This document shows positions 38,841 to 47,580 of a stretch of 64,000 bases of DNA, piece after piece (within the stretch, counting starts at the first letter, position 1; the number at the start of each line of letters is the position of its first letter). Both the position numbers and the translations under genes were made by a program. The stretch covers positions 99,833-163,832 of the forward strand of contig NZ_MBEJ01000127.1 in NCBI RefSeq assembly GCF_001953975.1. The letters are read 5' to 3'. The notes below the pieces were generated by a model. It did no database searches, had not been told where the DNA came from, and saw only the letters and a list, made by a program, of their open reading frames with translations. Source of the stretch: Mycobacterium sp. NS-7484. Lineage in GTDB: Bacteria > Actinomycetota > Actinomycetes > Mycobacteriales > Mycobacteriaceae.

Positions 38841-39608
38841 CTACGGCTTGGCGGACACCGGGATGTCGACAACCAACGCCCGGTGATCCGAGATCGCCAG
38901 ACGCGGTGCGGTGCAGTCCCCGGCGGTCAGGCTCGGATCGTCGGTGAGGATGTGGTCGAGTTGCGTCGTGGGCTCATCGGCCGGGAATGTCGGTGCGCTG
39001 CCGAGCGGATGCCAGCGGGCCGGCCGGCCCGGTCCCATGTTGAGGTCCCCCATGAGCAGGCGCGGACCAGGGAAACCCCGCAGATCCCGCACCAGGTGGC
39101 GCAGTTGCACCCGGTTCCAGTTCGGGACGAACGACAGGTGGGTGTTGGCTACCGTCATCGGGCCCAGCGGGGTGTCGACACGGGCAACCACTGCCGCCCG
39201 CGGTTCCTCGTGGATGATCCGGAACTGCTGGATTCCCGAGACGTACATCGGGAATCGGAACGGAATGCGCGGCAGCCGTACCACCTGCCAGTTCTCCACC
39301 GGATACCGCGACAGCAGGGCGATACCGTAGGCGGCGGTTCCGGGCTGTTCGCTGCCGGTGGCGGCCATCCAGGTGGCACCGGGTGTTCCGGAGATCGCGG
39401 CGACGAACCGGTGGTTCACGGCGTTCATCGCCTCGGCCGCCACGGCGGTCAGGTCGGCCTTTCCCGAACGGGGCTGATCACAGTCGACTTCCTGCAACGC
39501 CAGGATGTCGGCGTCGAGTTCGGCCACCGCGTCGGCCAATCGGCTCAGGTCGACGTCGCCGTCGTGAACGCTTCGTCCGTGCAGAATGTTGAAAGTTGCC
39601 AGCCGCAT
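38841..39608 (-). CDS. Endonuclease/exonuclease/phosphatase family hydrolase
   Basis: This is a 255-residue EEP-fold metal hydrolase. MRLATFNILHG (Asn), LALQEVD (metal-binding Glu), NTHLSF, MGDLNMGP (Asp/Asn) and SDHRALV (catalytic His) appear in the family order. Relatives cleave phosphodiesters in nucleic acids, phospholipids or nucleotides; the substrate is not predictable. ATG 39608 follows GGAG. It lies 9 nt downstream of the mannosidase start in coordinates, so its transcription precedes the mannosidase gene and they may be co-transcribed. Confidence 0.86.
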   Translation of the reverse strand: MRLATFNILHGRSVHDGDVDLSRLADAVAELDADILALQEVDCDQPRSGKADLTAVAAEAMNAVNHRFVAAISGTPGATWMAATGSEQPGTAAYGIALLSRYPVENWQVVRLPRIPFRFPMYVSGIQQFRIIHEEPRAAVVARVDTPLGPMTVANTHLSFVPNWNRVQLRHLVRDLRGFPGPRLLMGDLNMGPGRPARWHPLGSAPTFPADEPTTQLDHILTDDPSLTAGDCTAPRLAISDHRALVVDIPVSAKP

Positions 39609-39673
39609 GGGTACTCCATACCCACAACTGCATCCGACCACCATGACGATGCCCGAGACCCCGGGATGGCACC

Positions 39674-40222
39674 GTGCTCGACCGCAACGATGACCTGCGT
39701 GACGCGCTCAAACGCGCGGCCTCGGCATTCAAGACGCACGGACCCGACTTCGCGCTGGCCGGTAGCTATGCGTTGTGGGCTTACGGCGCACCCGAGCCGG
39801 TGCACGACGTCGATTTCGTCGTGTCCGAAACCGACGCCGAGGCCGCCGAGGTGACGCTCCGCAAGGCCGGATTTCAGATCGTGCACGTGCCTGAAGATTG
39901 GTTGTTCAAGGCCTATCCCGACGACGACGTCCTCGTCGACGTGCTCTACCAACTCAACGGGAAGTCGGTGGGCCCCGAACTGCTCGGTTCGGCCGAGGTG
40001 CTCGACGTGCTGGCGATCCGGATGCCGGTGTTGCCACCGACGGTGGTGGTGTCGGAGAAACTCCGGTCGCTCAATGAGCACCATTGCGATTTCGCGGCGC
40101 TGCTGCCGGCCGCCCGCGCGGTGCGCGAACAGGTGGACTGGGATGCGGTGCGGATCGCGACGGCCGACAACGATTTCGCCGCAGCGTTCCTGATGCTCAT
40201 CGACCGGCTCGGCATCACCTGA
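39674..40222 (+). CDS. Nucleotidyltransferase-fold protein
   Basis: This is a 182-residue protein with the GSYALWAYGAP...HDVDFVV pattern (GS plus DxD) near residues 30-50, as in small nucleotidyltransferases related to AbiEii/MNT-type proteins. It starts with GTG and no antitoxin partner is adjacent. It may be a stand-alone transferase of unknown target. Confidence 0.72.
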   Translation: MLDRNDDLRDALKRAASAFKTHGPDFALAGSYALWAYGAPEPVHDVDFVVSETDAEAAEVTLRKAGFQIVHVPEDWLFKAYPDDDVLVDVLYQLNGKSVGPELLGSAEVLDVLAIRMPVLPPTVVVSEKLRSLNEHHCDFAALLPAARAVREQVDWDAVRIATADNDFAAAFLMLIDRLGIT

Positions 40223-40236
40223 TTTCTCCCGCCGAA

Positions 40237-40286
40237 CAGACGCAAACCCGCACAACTTCGGCGGAATTTGTACGGGTTTACGTCTG
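40237..40286. terminator. 50-nt CAGAC/GTCTG palindrome between convergent genes (element 3)
   Basis: An outer 14-bp stem with one wobble, then a CACAA/TTGTA-type inner helix. CTCGCG follows. It separates the nucleotidyltransferase (+) and the WYL regulator (-) and overlaps the last codons and stop of the latter. A bidirectional terminator is likely. Confidence 0.78.
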
Positions 40287-41243
40287 CTCGCGAGGGGACG
40301 CGCGGTGCAACCGGGTCGCGACGGTGCGCACCGCCTCGATCACCTCGGGCGGTTCGAGCACCTCGAAGTCGTGCCCCACGGTGGCGAAGTACAACACCAT
40401 ACGTTCGGGGTCGTCGGCTCCGGCGGTGACGATGCAGGCATCGGGTCCGTCGGGTTCGACCGTGACCGACGCCGGAGGAAACTGTTGTGACACAACGTCA
40501 TGGGGCGCAAAGTAGCGCACCCGAGCGACGTAGCGGTAGGGCGAGGAACTGATCGCCCGCCGTACGTAGTCGGCCGCGTCCGGGGCTTCGCGCGGAGTAA
40601 AGATACTGCCGCGGGCTGTCACCGACGACATCCGGTCCAGCCGCAGGGTGCGCCAGTCCACGCGGTCGCGGTCATGGGCCATCAGGTACCACCGCCGCCC
40701 GGTGGTCACCAGTTGGTAGGGCTCCAGTCGGCGCTGCGTCTGATTACCCCGGATGTCGGTGTAGTCGAGGCTGACGTGTTCATGGTCGCGGCAGGCCCGG
40801 GCCAGCGTCATCAGCACATCCGGTTCCACCGGCCGGTCCGACGAGTTGGGCGCCAAGGTCACGGTGGCGTCGTGCACCGCAGCGACCTGCGAGCGCAATC
40901 GGGCCGGCATGACCTGGTCGAGTTTGGACAGGGCCCGCAGGGCGGATTCCCCGACGCCCGCGACGCTGCCGCCGGCGGCCAGCCGCAGACAGACGGCCAT
41001 GGCAACGGCTTCGTCGGAGTCGAGCAGCAGCGGCGGCAGTGCCGCTCCCGCACCCAGTTGGTAGCCGCCGCCGTGGCCCTTGCTGGCGTGCACCGGATAG
41101 CCCAGCTCACGCAATCGCTCGATATCCCGACGGACGCTGCGGGTGGTGACGCCGAGACGTTCGGCCAATTCCTGACTTGTCCAGGCCCGACGCGATTGCA
41201 ACAGCCCGAGAAGGTGCAGCACGCGGCCGGTGGTTTCCGACAT
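40278..41243 (-). CDS. WYL-domain DeoR-type transcriptional regulator
   Basis: This 321-residue protein has an N-terminal helix-turn-helix (SQELAERLGVTTRSVRRDIERL near residue 24) and a WYL ligand domain near 140-215 (RRWYLMAHDR near 185). WYL proteins often sense nucleic-acid-derived ligands and control stress or defence genes. It is divergent from two DinB-family genes with a TAGGAC palindrome between. Its terminal REQT codons and TAA stop are formed by the arm of element 3. ATG 41243. Confidence 0.9.
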   Translation of the reverse strand: MSETTGRVLHLLGLLQSRRAWTSQELAERLGVTTRSVRRDIERLRELGYPVHASKGHGGGYQLGAGAALPPLLLDSDEAVAMAVCLRLAAGGSVAGVGESALRALSKLDQVMPARLRSQVAAVHDATVTLAPNSSDRPVEPDVLMTLARACRDHEHVSLDYTDIRGNQTQRRLEPYQLVTTGRRWYLMAHDRDRVDWRTLRLDRMSSVTARGSIFTPREAPDAADYVRRAISSSPYRYVARVRYFAPHDVVSQQFPPASVTVEPDGPDACIVTAGADDPERMVLYFATVGHDFEVLEPPEVIEAVRTVATRLHRASPREQT

Positions 41244-41264
41244 GGCCACAGTGTCGCGCACTTT

Positions 41265-41283
41265 TAGGACCGAAACTGTCCTA
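41265..41283. promoter_or_regulatory. TAGGAC-N7-GTCCTA operator candidate
   Basis: A perfect 6-bp inverted repeat with a 7-nt spacer lies midway between the WYL and DinB starts (22 nt from each). It is the likely binding site of the WYL regulator. Confidence 0.65.
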
Positions 41284-41304
41284 TAGGCGTGAGACGGTAT
41301 CCGT

Positions 41305-41829
41305 ATGTGGACCAACCTGCTGGCCGAGCAACTGGACTTCCACTGGACGCATCAACTCCGCGGCCGCCTGGACGGCCTGACCGACGAGGAGTATTTCTGG
41401 CAACCGGTACCGAACTGCTGGACGGTGCATCCCGACGGCGCCATCGATTTCCGTTATCCGGCGCCGCAACCGGAACCGTTCACCACCATCGCCTGGCGGC
41501 TGGCGCATGTGATCGTCGGCGTGTTCGCGATGCGCAACCACTCCCATTTCGGCGGCCCGCCCGCCGATTACGGGTCATGGCCGTACGCCACCGACGCGAC
41601 CACCGCGCTGACCCAACTCGATGACACCTATCGACATTGGATCGACGGGGTCCGCGGGCTCGACGAGGATGACCTGAACCGTCCGTGCGGGCCGGCCGAG
41701 GGGCCCTACGGCAACGAACCGATGGCCACGCTGATTCTGCACATCAACCGCGAAGTCATCCATCACGGTGCAGAAATCGCCTGCATCCGTGACCTTTACG
41801 CACACACCAACACCACCGAGGAGAACTGA
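41305..41829 (+). CDS. DinB-superfamily protein
   Basis: This is a 174-residue four-helix-bundle protein. Candidate metal-ligand histidines lie in LAHVIVG near residue 73 and INREVIHHGAE near 149, as in DinB/YfiT proteins, some of which are thiol (bacillithiol or mycothiol)-dependent transferases. It is the first gene under the putative WYL operator and is followed 2 nt later by a related gene. Confidence 0.83.
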   Translation: MWTNLLAEQLDFHWTHQLRGRLDGLTDEEYFWQPVPNCWTVHPDGAIDFRYPAPQPEPFTTIAWRLAHVIVGVFAMRNHSHFGGPPADYGSWPYATDATTALTQLDDTYRHWIDGVRGLDEDDLNRPCGPAEGPYGNEPMATLILHINREVIHHGAEIACIRDLYAHTNTTEEN

Positions 41830-41831
41830 AC

Positions 41832-42431
41832 ATGCCAGGAATGCCGCCACCCGCCGCCGACGAGCGCCACACGCTGATCGAGTTCCTCGCCTTCCAGCAG
41901 AACGCCTTTTTCGCCGTGGCCCACGGGCTGACCGACGAGCAGGCCCGGTCCACCCCGTCGGTCAGCGCGCTGTCGGTCGGCGGCCTGATCAAACACGTCA
42001 CCGCCGTGCAGAAGAGCTGGGCCGCCCGGGTCGAACACGGACCGCAGTTCCCGCCGGCCGATCCCCGGCCGTTCGAGGAACAGGCAGCCGAGTACGCCGA
42101 CATGCACGTGATGCGCGAGGACGAGACCCTGGCCGGCCTGCTTGAGGCGTTCAAGGCCCAGAACGCCGAGACGCTGCGGGCTTTCGCCGAGCGCGATCTC
42201 GACACCGCCGTCCCGGTCCCCCACGATGTGCCATGGTTTCCCCAAGACGTCGACTCCTGGTCGGTGCGGTGGGTGGCCATGCATCTGATCGAGGAACTCA
42301 GCCGGCACGCCGGGCATGCCGACATCATCCGCGAATCCGTCGACCGCGCAACGATGTACGAGCTGTTGGCGGCCGAGGAGCAGTGGCCGGAGACCGAATG
42401 GATCAAGCGCTGGCGGCCGGCTTCTACCTAA
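41832..42431 (+). CDS. DUF664/DinB-like protein
   Basis: This is 199 residues, distantly related to the preceding protein. GGLIKHVTAVQKSW near residue 49 and MHLIEELSRHAGHADIIRE near 138 supply the three-His metal site of mycothiol-dependent DinB enzymes (DUF664). Probably translated from the same message as the upstream DinB gene. A GGCGGC/GCCGCC mini-hairpin at 42434-42448 separates it from the convergent TetR gene. Confidence 0.83.
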   Translation: MPGMPPPAADERHTLIEFLAFQQNAFFAVAHGLTDEQARSTPSVSALSVGGLIKHVTAVQKSWAARVEHGPQFPPADPRPFEEQAAEYADMHVMREDETLAGLLEAFKAQNAETLRAFAERDLDTAVPVPHDVPWFPQDVDSWSVRWVAMHLIEELSRHAGHADIIRESVDRATMYELLAAEEQWPETEWIKRWRPAST

Positions 42432-42451
42432 CTGGCGGCACCGCCGCCTGC

Positions 42452-43060
42452 CTAACGGCCCAACACCAGCCGCAGCGCATGGTCCACCACAACCTCCAGA
42501 TCGTCACCGAGGTTGCCGGTCAACCATTGCTGGGCCAGCTCGGCCATCGCCCCGGTGTACATGGCCGCGCCCACCTGCGCGGCCACCGGGTCGGAGTTCG
42601 GGCTGAGCCGGCCACCTTCGGACAACACGGCCTCGCGCAGCAGGTCCTGGGTGGCGGCCCGGCGTGAGGCCAGCACGGGGTTGGCCCGGGCGTCGGTGAA
42701 CAGCACCCGTCCCCGGCGTGAGTCGGCCGAGCTGAAACCCAGCACGGCGGCGATCCCGGCGCGGGTCCGGGCCCGTACGGAGTCGCCAGCCCCGACCATC
42801 GCGGCCTCGACGTCGGTGGCCAGGTCCGCGCTGACCTCGTCGTAGACCGCGCCCAAGAGGTCGTCGGTGTCGGCGAAGCTCTCGTAGAAATACCGGGTGT
42901 TCAGCCCGCATTCGCGGCAGACCGAGCGCACCGAGAGCGCGGCCTCGCCGCCGTCGCCGAACAGCCGAAACGCCGCGTCGATCAGCAGCGCACGGCGTTC
43001 GGCACGGCGGTCGGTCAGCGGCACGCCGGCCCATCGCGTCGGGCTGGACGCTTCTGGCAT
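42452..43060 (-). CDS. TetR-family transcriptional regulator
   Basis: This 202-residue protein has its helix-turn-helix near residues 40-60 (SVRSVCRECGLNTRYFYESF). The C-terminal domain is a generic ligand pocket. ATG 43060 is chosen, with an in-frame GTG at 43066 as alternative. It is divergent from the MpaB-like gene and probably represses it. Located like Rv0653c. Confidence 0.85.
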   Translation of the reverse strand: MPEASSPTRWAGVPLTDRRAERRALLIDAAFRLFGDGGEAALSVRSVCRECGLNTRYFYESFADTDDLLGAVYDEVSADLATDVEAAMVGAGDSVRARTRAGIAAVLGFSSADSRRGRVLFTDARANPVLASRRAATQDLLREAVLSEGGRLSPNSDPVAAQVGAAMYTGAMAELAQQWLTGNLGDDLEVVVDHALRLVLGR

Positions 43061-43074
43061 TGCCACAGCTTAAG

Positions 43075-43124
43075 TCTGGTCACACCTGTACCCAAAATGT
43101 ATTCTGGCTACAGACGTAACCAGA
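43075..43124. promoter_or_regulatory. Nested inverted repeats between TetR and MpaB-like genes
   Basis: TCTGGT (43075-43080) pairs with ACCAGA (43119-43124), and inside them CTGTA (43086) pairs with TACAG (43109). The region spans the intergenic promoters and is the likely TetR operator. Confidence 0.5.
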
Positions 43125-43136
43125 AAGGGGCGCGCG

Positions 43137-44135
43137 GTGGACATGCCACACCAGATCCTCGAGCAGATGCTGCAGCGGAAGTTCGACAAGGACGTTCGTC
43201 AGCACTACTTCCGAGGCATGGAGTTCGCCGGGCCGGCCGGCGATCCCGGTTGGTTCGGCCCCGGCAGCGCGGTCTGGCATGTGCATTCCCACACCGAGGC
43301 GCTCATCTTCGGCCTGCAGTGCGCGGCGTACATGGAACGGCTCGATCCCTCCATCTACTGGATGGGCATGCACCATTCGCGATTGGTCAAGCGCGATCCC
43401 GAGACCGGTATCGCCGTACCGCAGATCGACCCGCAGGGTGCGGCGGTACGCCTCGGCCACTCCATCGCGTTCTTCATCGGCACCGCCTACGGCAACACCG
43501 AGACCGCCGAACGAGTCTCCAAGACGGTCCGCTCCATGCACCACACCATCAAGGGCACCCGTCCCGACGGCGCGGCCTACGACGCCGACGATCCGGACTG
43601 GCTGCGCTGGAACTACGCCACCGTGGTGTGGGGGCTGGCCACCGCGCACGAGATCTATCATCCGAACCCGTTGCGCGGCAAGAAACTTGACCGCTATTAC
43701 GGTGAGTTCATCCGGGTGGGCCACGCCCTGGGCGGCACCGACCTGCCGGCCACCAAGGCCGAGACACTGGAGTGCCTGGAGTCCTACCTACCCAAGCTGG
43801 CGCTCACCCACGGCGCGGCGATGGCCACCGGACCCAATCTGCCGATGCCGCAGAGCGCAGTGGACTGGGCCATCCGCGACACCATGCCGAAGTGGGCCAA
43901 GCAGCTGATCGGGCACACCGATCCGAACCCGATCGAGCGGGCGGCGCGGCGCGCGCTCGTGTGGTCGATCATCAATGGTCTGCACACCGCGGCCGGCGCC
44001 ACGCTCGAGTTCCGGCAGGCGCAGAAGCGCGTCGCACATGGCACCACCGTGCCCCACACCGAGCCGACCTACGTGCGCGGCAGCGACCCGGTTCTCAGCC
44101 GTGAAGAGATCGAACACGACTTTGCATCGGTGTGA
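43137..44135 (+). CDS. MpaB/DUF2236-family oxygenase-like protein
   Basis: This is a 332-residue helical protein of the latex-clearing/MpaB-like DUF2236 group. Conserved features include the GPGSAVWHVHSH segment near residue 41, LGHSIAFFIGT near 106, RWNYATVVWGLATAHEIYH near 160 and HGAAMATGP near 223. Some relatives are heme oxygenases acting on hydrophobic substrates. GTG 43137 with AAAGGGG upstream; ATG 43143 is possible. Its regulator is the divergent TetR gene. Confidence 0.8.
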   Translation: MDMPHQILEQMLQRKFDKDVRQHYFRGMEFAGPAGDPGWFGPGSAVWHVHSHTEALIFGLQCAAYMERLDPSIYWMGMHHSRLVKRDPETGIAVPQIDPQGAAVRLGHSIAFFIGTAYGNTETAERVSKTVRSMHHTIKGTRPDGAAYDADDPDWLRWNYATVVWGLATAHEIYHPNPLRGKKLDRYYGEFIRVGHALGGTDLPATKAETLECLESYLPKLALTHGAAMATGPNLPMPQSAVDWAIRDTMPKWAKQLIGHTDPNPIERAARRALVWSIINGLHTAAGATLEFRQAQKRVAHGTTVPHTEPTYVRGSDPVLSREEIEHDFASV

Positions 44136-44187
44136 CGCACGGCACAGATATTTTTCGCGCGACCGCGGGCTTTGAGACACTGCAGCT

Positions 44188-45585
44188 ATGAGCACTACGC
44201 CGCCGAAAACCAAGCACCGTGAGGTCGCCAGGTTGAGCCGGGTGCCCTTGCCGGTGGAGGCCGCCCGCATCGGTGCCACGGGTTGGCAGATCACCCGGAC
44301 CGGGGCCCGCGTCGCCGCCAACATGTTCGGCCGCGGATCCCTGCAGCAGAAGATCATCAAGCAGGTGCCGCAGACCTTCTCCGACCTGGGCCCCACCTAC
44401 GTCAAGTTCGGCCAGATCATCGCCTCCAGCCCCGGCGCCTTCGGTGAACCGCTGAGCCGTGAATTCCGCGGCCTGCTCGACCGGGTGCCCCCGGCGAATG
44501 CGGAAGCTGTACACCAGCTTTTCAAAGAGGAGCTCGGCGACGAGCCCTCGAACCTGTTCAAGAGCTTCGACGAGAAGCCCTTCGCGTCGGCCTCGATCGC
44601 GCAGGTGCACTACGCCACGTTGCACAGCGGCGAAGAGGTCGTGGTCAAGATCCAGCGCCCGGGTATCCGCCGCCGGGTCGCTGCGGACCTGCAGATCCTC
44701 AAGCGCGGCGCCCAACTGGTCGAGTTGGCCAAGCTGGGCCGGCGGCTCTCGGCCCAGGACGTGGTCGCCGATTTCGCCGACAACCTGGCCGAGGAGCTGG
44801 ACTTCCGGCTGGAGGCCCAGTCGATGGACGCGTGGGTGTCGCACATGCACGCCTCACCGCTGGGCGAGAACATCCGGGTGCCGCAGGTGTACTGGGATCT
44901 GACCAGCCAGCGCGTGCTGACCATGGAGCGGGTCACCGGGGTACGTATCGACGATGTCGCCGCGATCCGCAAGAAGGGCTTTGACGGCACCGAGCTGGTG
45001 AAGGCCCTGTTGTTCAGCGTGTTCGAGGGCGGCCTCAAGCACGGCCTGTTCCACGGCGACCTGCACGCGGGCAATTTGTACGTCGACGACGACGGCAAGG
45101 TCGTGTTCTTCGACTTCGGCATCATGGGCCGCATCGACCCGCGCACGCGCTGGCTGCTGCGGGAGCTGGTGTACGCCCTGCTGGTCAAGAAGGACCATGC
45201 CGCGGCAGGCAAGATCGTGGTGCTGATGGGGGCCGTGGGGACGGTGAAACCCGAGGGGCAAGCCGCCAAGGATCTGGAGGCGTTTGCCACTCCCCTGACC
45301 ATGAAGTCGCTGGGCGATATGTCGTACGCCGAAATCGGCAAGCAGCTCTCCGCGCTGGCCGACGCCTACGACGTCAAGCTGCCCCGCGAGCTGGTGCTGA
45401 TCGGTAAGCAGTTCCTCTATGTCGAGCGCTACATGAAGCTGTTGGCACCGAAGTGGCAGATGATGAACGATCCTCAGCTCACCGGCTACTTCGCGAACTT
45501 CATGGTGGACATCAGCCGGGATCACAAGGATTCAGCCGACGAGCGCTTGCGCGAGGAGAATTCAGCCCAGGGGATCGAGGACTGA
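44188..45585 (+). CDS. AarF/UbiB (ABC1)-family atypical kinase
   Basis: This 465-residue protein has the KxGQ motif in PTYVKFGQIIASS near residue 70, the Ala-rich SIAQV loop near 138, the catalytic HGDLHAGNLY near 289 and metal-binding DFGIMG near 309. The family supports membrane lipid or isoprenoid metabolism by uncertain chemistry. The following lipG starts immediately after its stop. Equivalent to Rv0647c. Confidence 0.92.
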   Translation: MSTTPPKTKHREVARLSRVPLPVEAARIGATGWQITRTGARVAANMFGRGSLQQKIIKQVPQTFSDLGPTYVKFGQIIASSPGAFGEPLSREFRGLLDRVPPANAEAVHQLFKEELGDEPSNLFKSFDEKPFASASIAQVHYATLHSGEEVVVKIQRPGIRRRVAADLQILKRGAQLVELAKLGRRLSAQDVVADFADNLAEELDFRLEAQSMDAWVSHMHASPLGENIRVPQVYWDLTSQRVLTMERVTGVRIDDVAAIRKKGFDGTELVKALLFSVFEGGLKHGLFHGDLHAGNLYVDDDGKVVFFDFGIMGRIDPRTRWLLRELVYALLVKKDHAAAGKIVVLMGAVGTVKPEGQAAKDLEAFATPLTMKSLGDMSYAEIGKQLSALADAYDVKLPRELVLIGKQFLYVERYMKLLAPKWQMMNDPQLTGYFANFMVDISRDHKDSADERLREENSAQGIED

Positions 45586-46512
45586 GTGGCCGGCATGAAG
45601 GTGCGCAGCGGCTACGCCAAGTCGGGCGCCAATCCCGGCGATGTCGATCTCTACTACGAGGACATGGGCGACCCCAACGATCCGGCCGTGCTGCTGATCA
45701 TGGGCCTGGGTGCGCAGATGTTGTTGTGGCGCACCGGGTTCTGCGAAATGCTGGTCAATCAGGGGTTGCGGGTCATCCGGTACGACAACCGTGACGTGGG
45801 CCTGTCCACCAAGCTGTCCGGCAAGCGCGTCGACACCCCGCTGGCGCTGCGGATGGCCCGGTCGTTCCTCGGCCTGCGCAGCCCGGCGGTCTACACGCTC
45901 GAAGACGTCGCCGACGATGCCGCTGCGCTGCTCGATCACCTCGGCGTCGACGACGCGCACATCGTGGGCGGTTCGATGGGCGGGATGATCGCCCAGGTGT
46001 TCGCCGCCCGGCACGCCCAGCGCACCAGGTCGCTGGCGGTGATCTTCTCCAGCAACAACCAGCCGTTGTTGCCTCCGCCGGGCGTGCGGCAACTGCTGTC
46101 GATCATCACCGGACCGCCCGCGGGCTCGTCGCGGGAAGCCATCATCGACAACTCTGTTCGGATCAGCCGGCTCAACGGCAGCCCGGCCTATCCCACCCCG
46201 GAAGAAGAGATCCGCGCCCAGGCCGCCGAACTGTACGACCGGGCCTACTACCCGGCCGGGATCGCCCGGCATTTCGATGCCATCCTCGGCAGCGGCAGCC
46301 TGCGCCACCACGACAAGTTGATCACCGCCCCCACCGTGGTGATCCACGGTCGCGCGGATCGGCTGATGCGTCCGCACGGCGGACGTGCGGTGGCCCGGGC
46401 GATCGCCGGCGCCCGCCTGGTGCTGATCGACGGGATGGGACACGAGCTGCCCGAACCGGTGTGGGACGAGGTTGTCGGGGAGCTCAAGACAAACTTCGCC
46501 AACGCCGGCTAG
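45586..46512 (+). CDS. lipG: Alpha/beta hydrolase (LipG-like)
   Basis: This is a 308-residue hydrolase. The nucleophile motif GGSMGGM lies near residue 128, a candidate Asp in HGRADRLM near 259, and His in GMGHELP near 285. GTG start directly abuts the AarF stop. LipG (Rv0646c) acts on phospholipids and esters and neighbours the mycolate methyltransferases, so an envelope-lipid role is plausible. Confidence 0.88.
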   Translation: MAGMKVRSGYAKSGANPGDVDLYYEDMGDPNDPAVLLIMGLGAQMLLWRTGFCEMLVNQGLRVIRYDNRDVGLSTKLSGKRVDTPLALRMARSFLGLRSPAVYTLEDVADDAAALLDHLGVDDAHIVGGSMGGMIAQVFAARHAQRTRSLAVIFSSNNQPLLPPPGVRQLLSIITGPPAGSSREAIIDNSVRISRLNGSPAYPTPEEEIRAQAAELYDRAYYPAGIARHFDAILGSGSLRHHDKLITAPTVVIHGRADRLMRPHGGRAVARAIAGARLVLIDGMGHELPEPVWDEVVGELKTNFANAG

Positions 46513-46591
46513 GTTTTCGCGTACGCAACGTTAATTGGGCCCTCGATGATTTGCTGGGCACAAAACGCTCGGTAGCTGGCCGATGTCGCTC

Positions 46592-46597
46592 TACAGT
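46592..46597 (+). promoter_or_regulatory. -10 box candidate for the first methyltransferase
   Basis: TACAGT fits TANNNT and would start transcription near 46604, just before the long 5'-UTR stem. No good -35 element is seen. Confidence 0.35.
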
Positions 46598-46610
46598 GGC
46601 TGCAGCAGTC

Positions 46611-46675
46611 TGGGGGGGCGGCTAGGTCAAGACGTGGCTTGGTGCGGCTCCGCCCGGTCGGTTTCTGCCCCCCCA
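46611..46675 (+). promoter_or_regulatory. 5'-UTR stem next to the ribosome binding site
   Basis: TGGGGGGGC (46611-46619) and GCCCCCCCA (46667-46675) are perfectly complementary. The right arm ends where AAGAGG, the Shine-Dalgarno, begins. The 47-nt interior is GC-rich and can fold further. It could modulate translation of the methyltransferase. Confidence 0.5.
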
Positions 46676-46687
46676 AGAGGTGCCTCT

Positions 46688-47560
46688 GTGGCCAAACATC
46701 CGGTCAAGCTCAAGCCCCATTTCGACGACGTACAGGCTCATTACGACCTGTCCGACGATTTCTTCGCCCTGTTCCTGGATCCGACGCGGACCTACAGCTG
46801 CGCGTACTTCGAACGTGACGACATGACGCTCGAAGAAGCCCAGCTCGCCAAGATCGACCTGGCGCTGGGCAAACTGGGGTTGCAGCCCGGGATGACCCTG
46901 CTCGACGTGGGATGCGGCTGGGGCGGGACGATGATGCGCGCGCTCGAGCGCTATGACGTCAACGTCGTCGGGCTGACGCTCAGCCGCAACCAGGCCGACC
47001 ACGTGCAGCAGCGCTTCGACAACTCCGGCAGCACGCGCAGCAAGCGGGTACTGCTGGCGGGTTGGGAAGAGTTCGACGAGCCGGTGGACCGGATCGTCTC
47101 GATCGGGGCATTCGAGCATTTCGGGCCCGACCGCTATGACGATTTCTTCCGTTTCGCCTACCGCGTGTTGCCCGACGACGGGGTGATGCTGCTGCACACC
47201 ATCACCGCGATGCACCCGCGCTACGCGAAGGAGCGGGGCATCCCGCTGACCTTCGAACTGGCGAAGTTCATCAAGTTCATCCTCACCGAGATCTTCCCGG
47301 GCGGTCGGTTGCCTTCGGTCGAGATGGTCGAGGAGCACGCCGGCCGGGCCTCGTTCACGTTGACGCGCCGGCAGCCGCTGCAGCCGCATTACGCGCGCAC
47401 CCTCGACATCTGGGCGGCGAACCTGGAGGCTCACCACGACGAGGCGGTCGAGATTCAGTCTCAAGAGGTCTATGACCGCTACATGCGGTATCTCACTGGT
47501 TGCGCAAACCTCTTCCGGGTCGGATACACCGACGTCAACCAGTTCACCCTGCAGAAGTAA
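46688..47560 (+). CDS. SAM-dependent mycolate methyltransferase/cyclopropane synthase family
   Basis: This 290-residue protein has the family's features: YDLSDDFF near residue 17, CAYFERDDMTLEEAQ near 36, SAM-binding LLDVGCGWGGTMM near 69, VGLTLSRNQ near 91, and the GAFEHFG active-site segment near 138. It ends FTLQK, as mycolate enzymes do. GTG 46688 follows AAGAGG. It is an MmaA/CmaA-type enzyme modifying meromycolate chains at double bonds; the exact modification cannot be told from sequence alone. Confidence 0.88.
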   Translation: MAKHPVKLKPHFDDVQAHYDLSDDFFALFLDPTRTYSCAYFERDDMTLEEAQLAKIDLALGKLGLQPGMTLLDVGCGWGGTMMRALERYDVNVVGLTLSRNQADHVQQRFDNSGSTRSKRVLLAGWEEFDEPVDRIVSIGAFEHFGPDRYDDFFRFAYRVLPDDGVMLLHTITAMHPRYAKERGIPLTFELAKFIKFILTEIFPGGRLPSVEMVEEHAGRASFTLTRRQPLQPHYARTLDIWAANLEAHHDEAVEIQSQEVYDRYMRYLTGCANLFRVGYTDVNQFTLQK

Positions 47561-47580
47561 CCGTGTCGTCGGGCTTCGCT

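Noticed and set aside
39674..40222. Toxin-antitoxin module with the nucleotidyltransferase-fold gene
   Set aside because: No adjacent small antitoxin gene or overlapping partner; the next gene is convergent.
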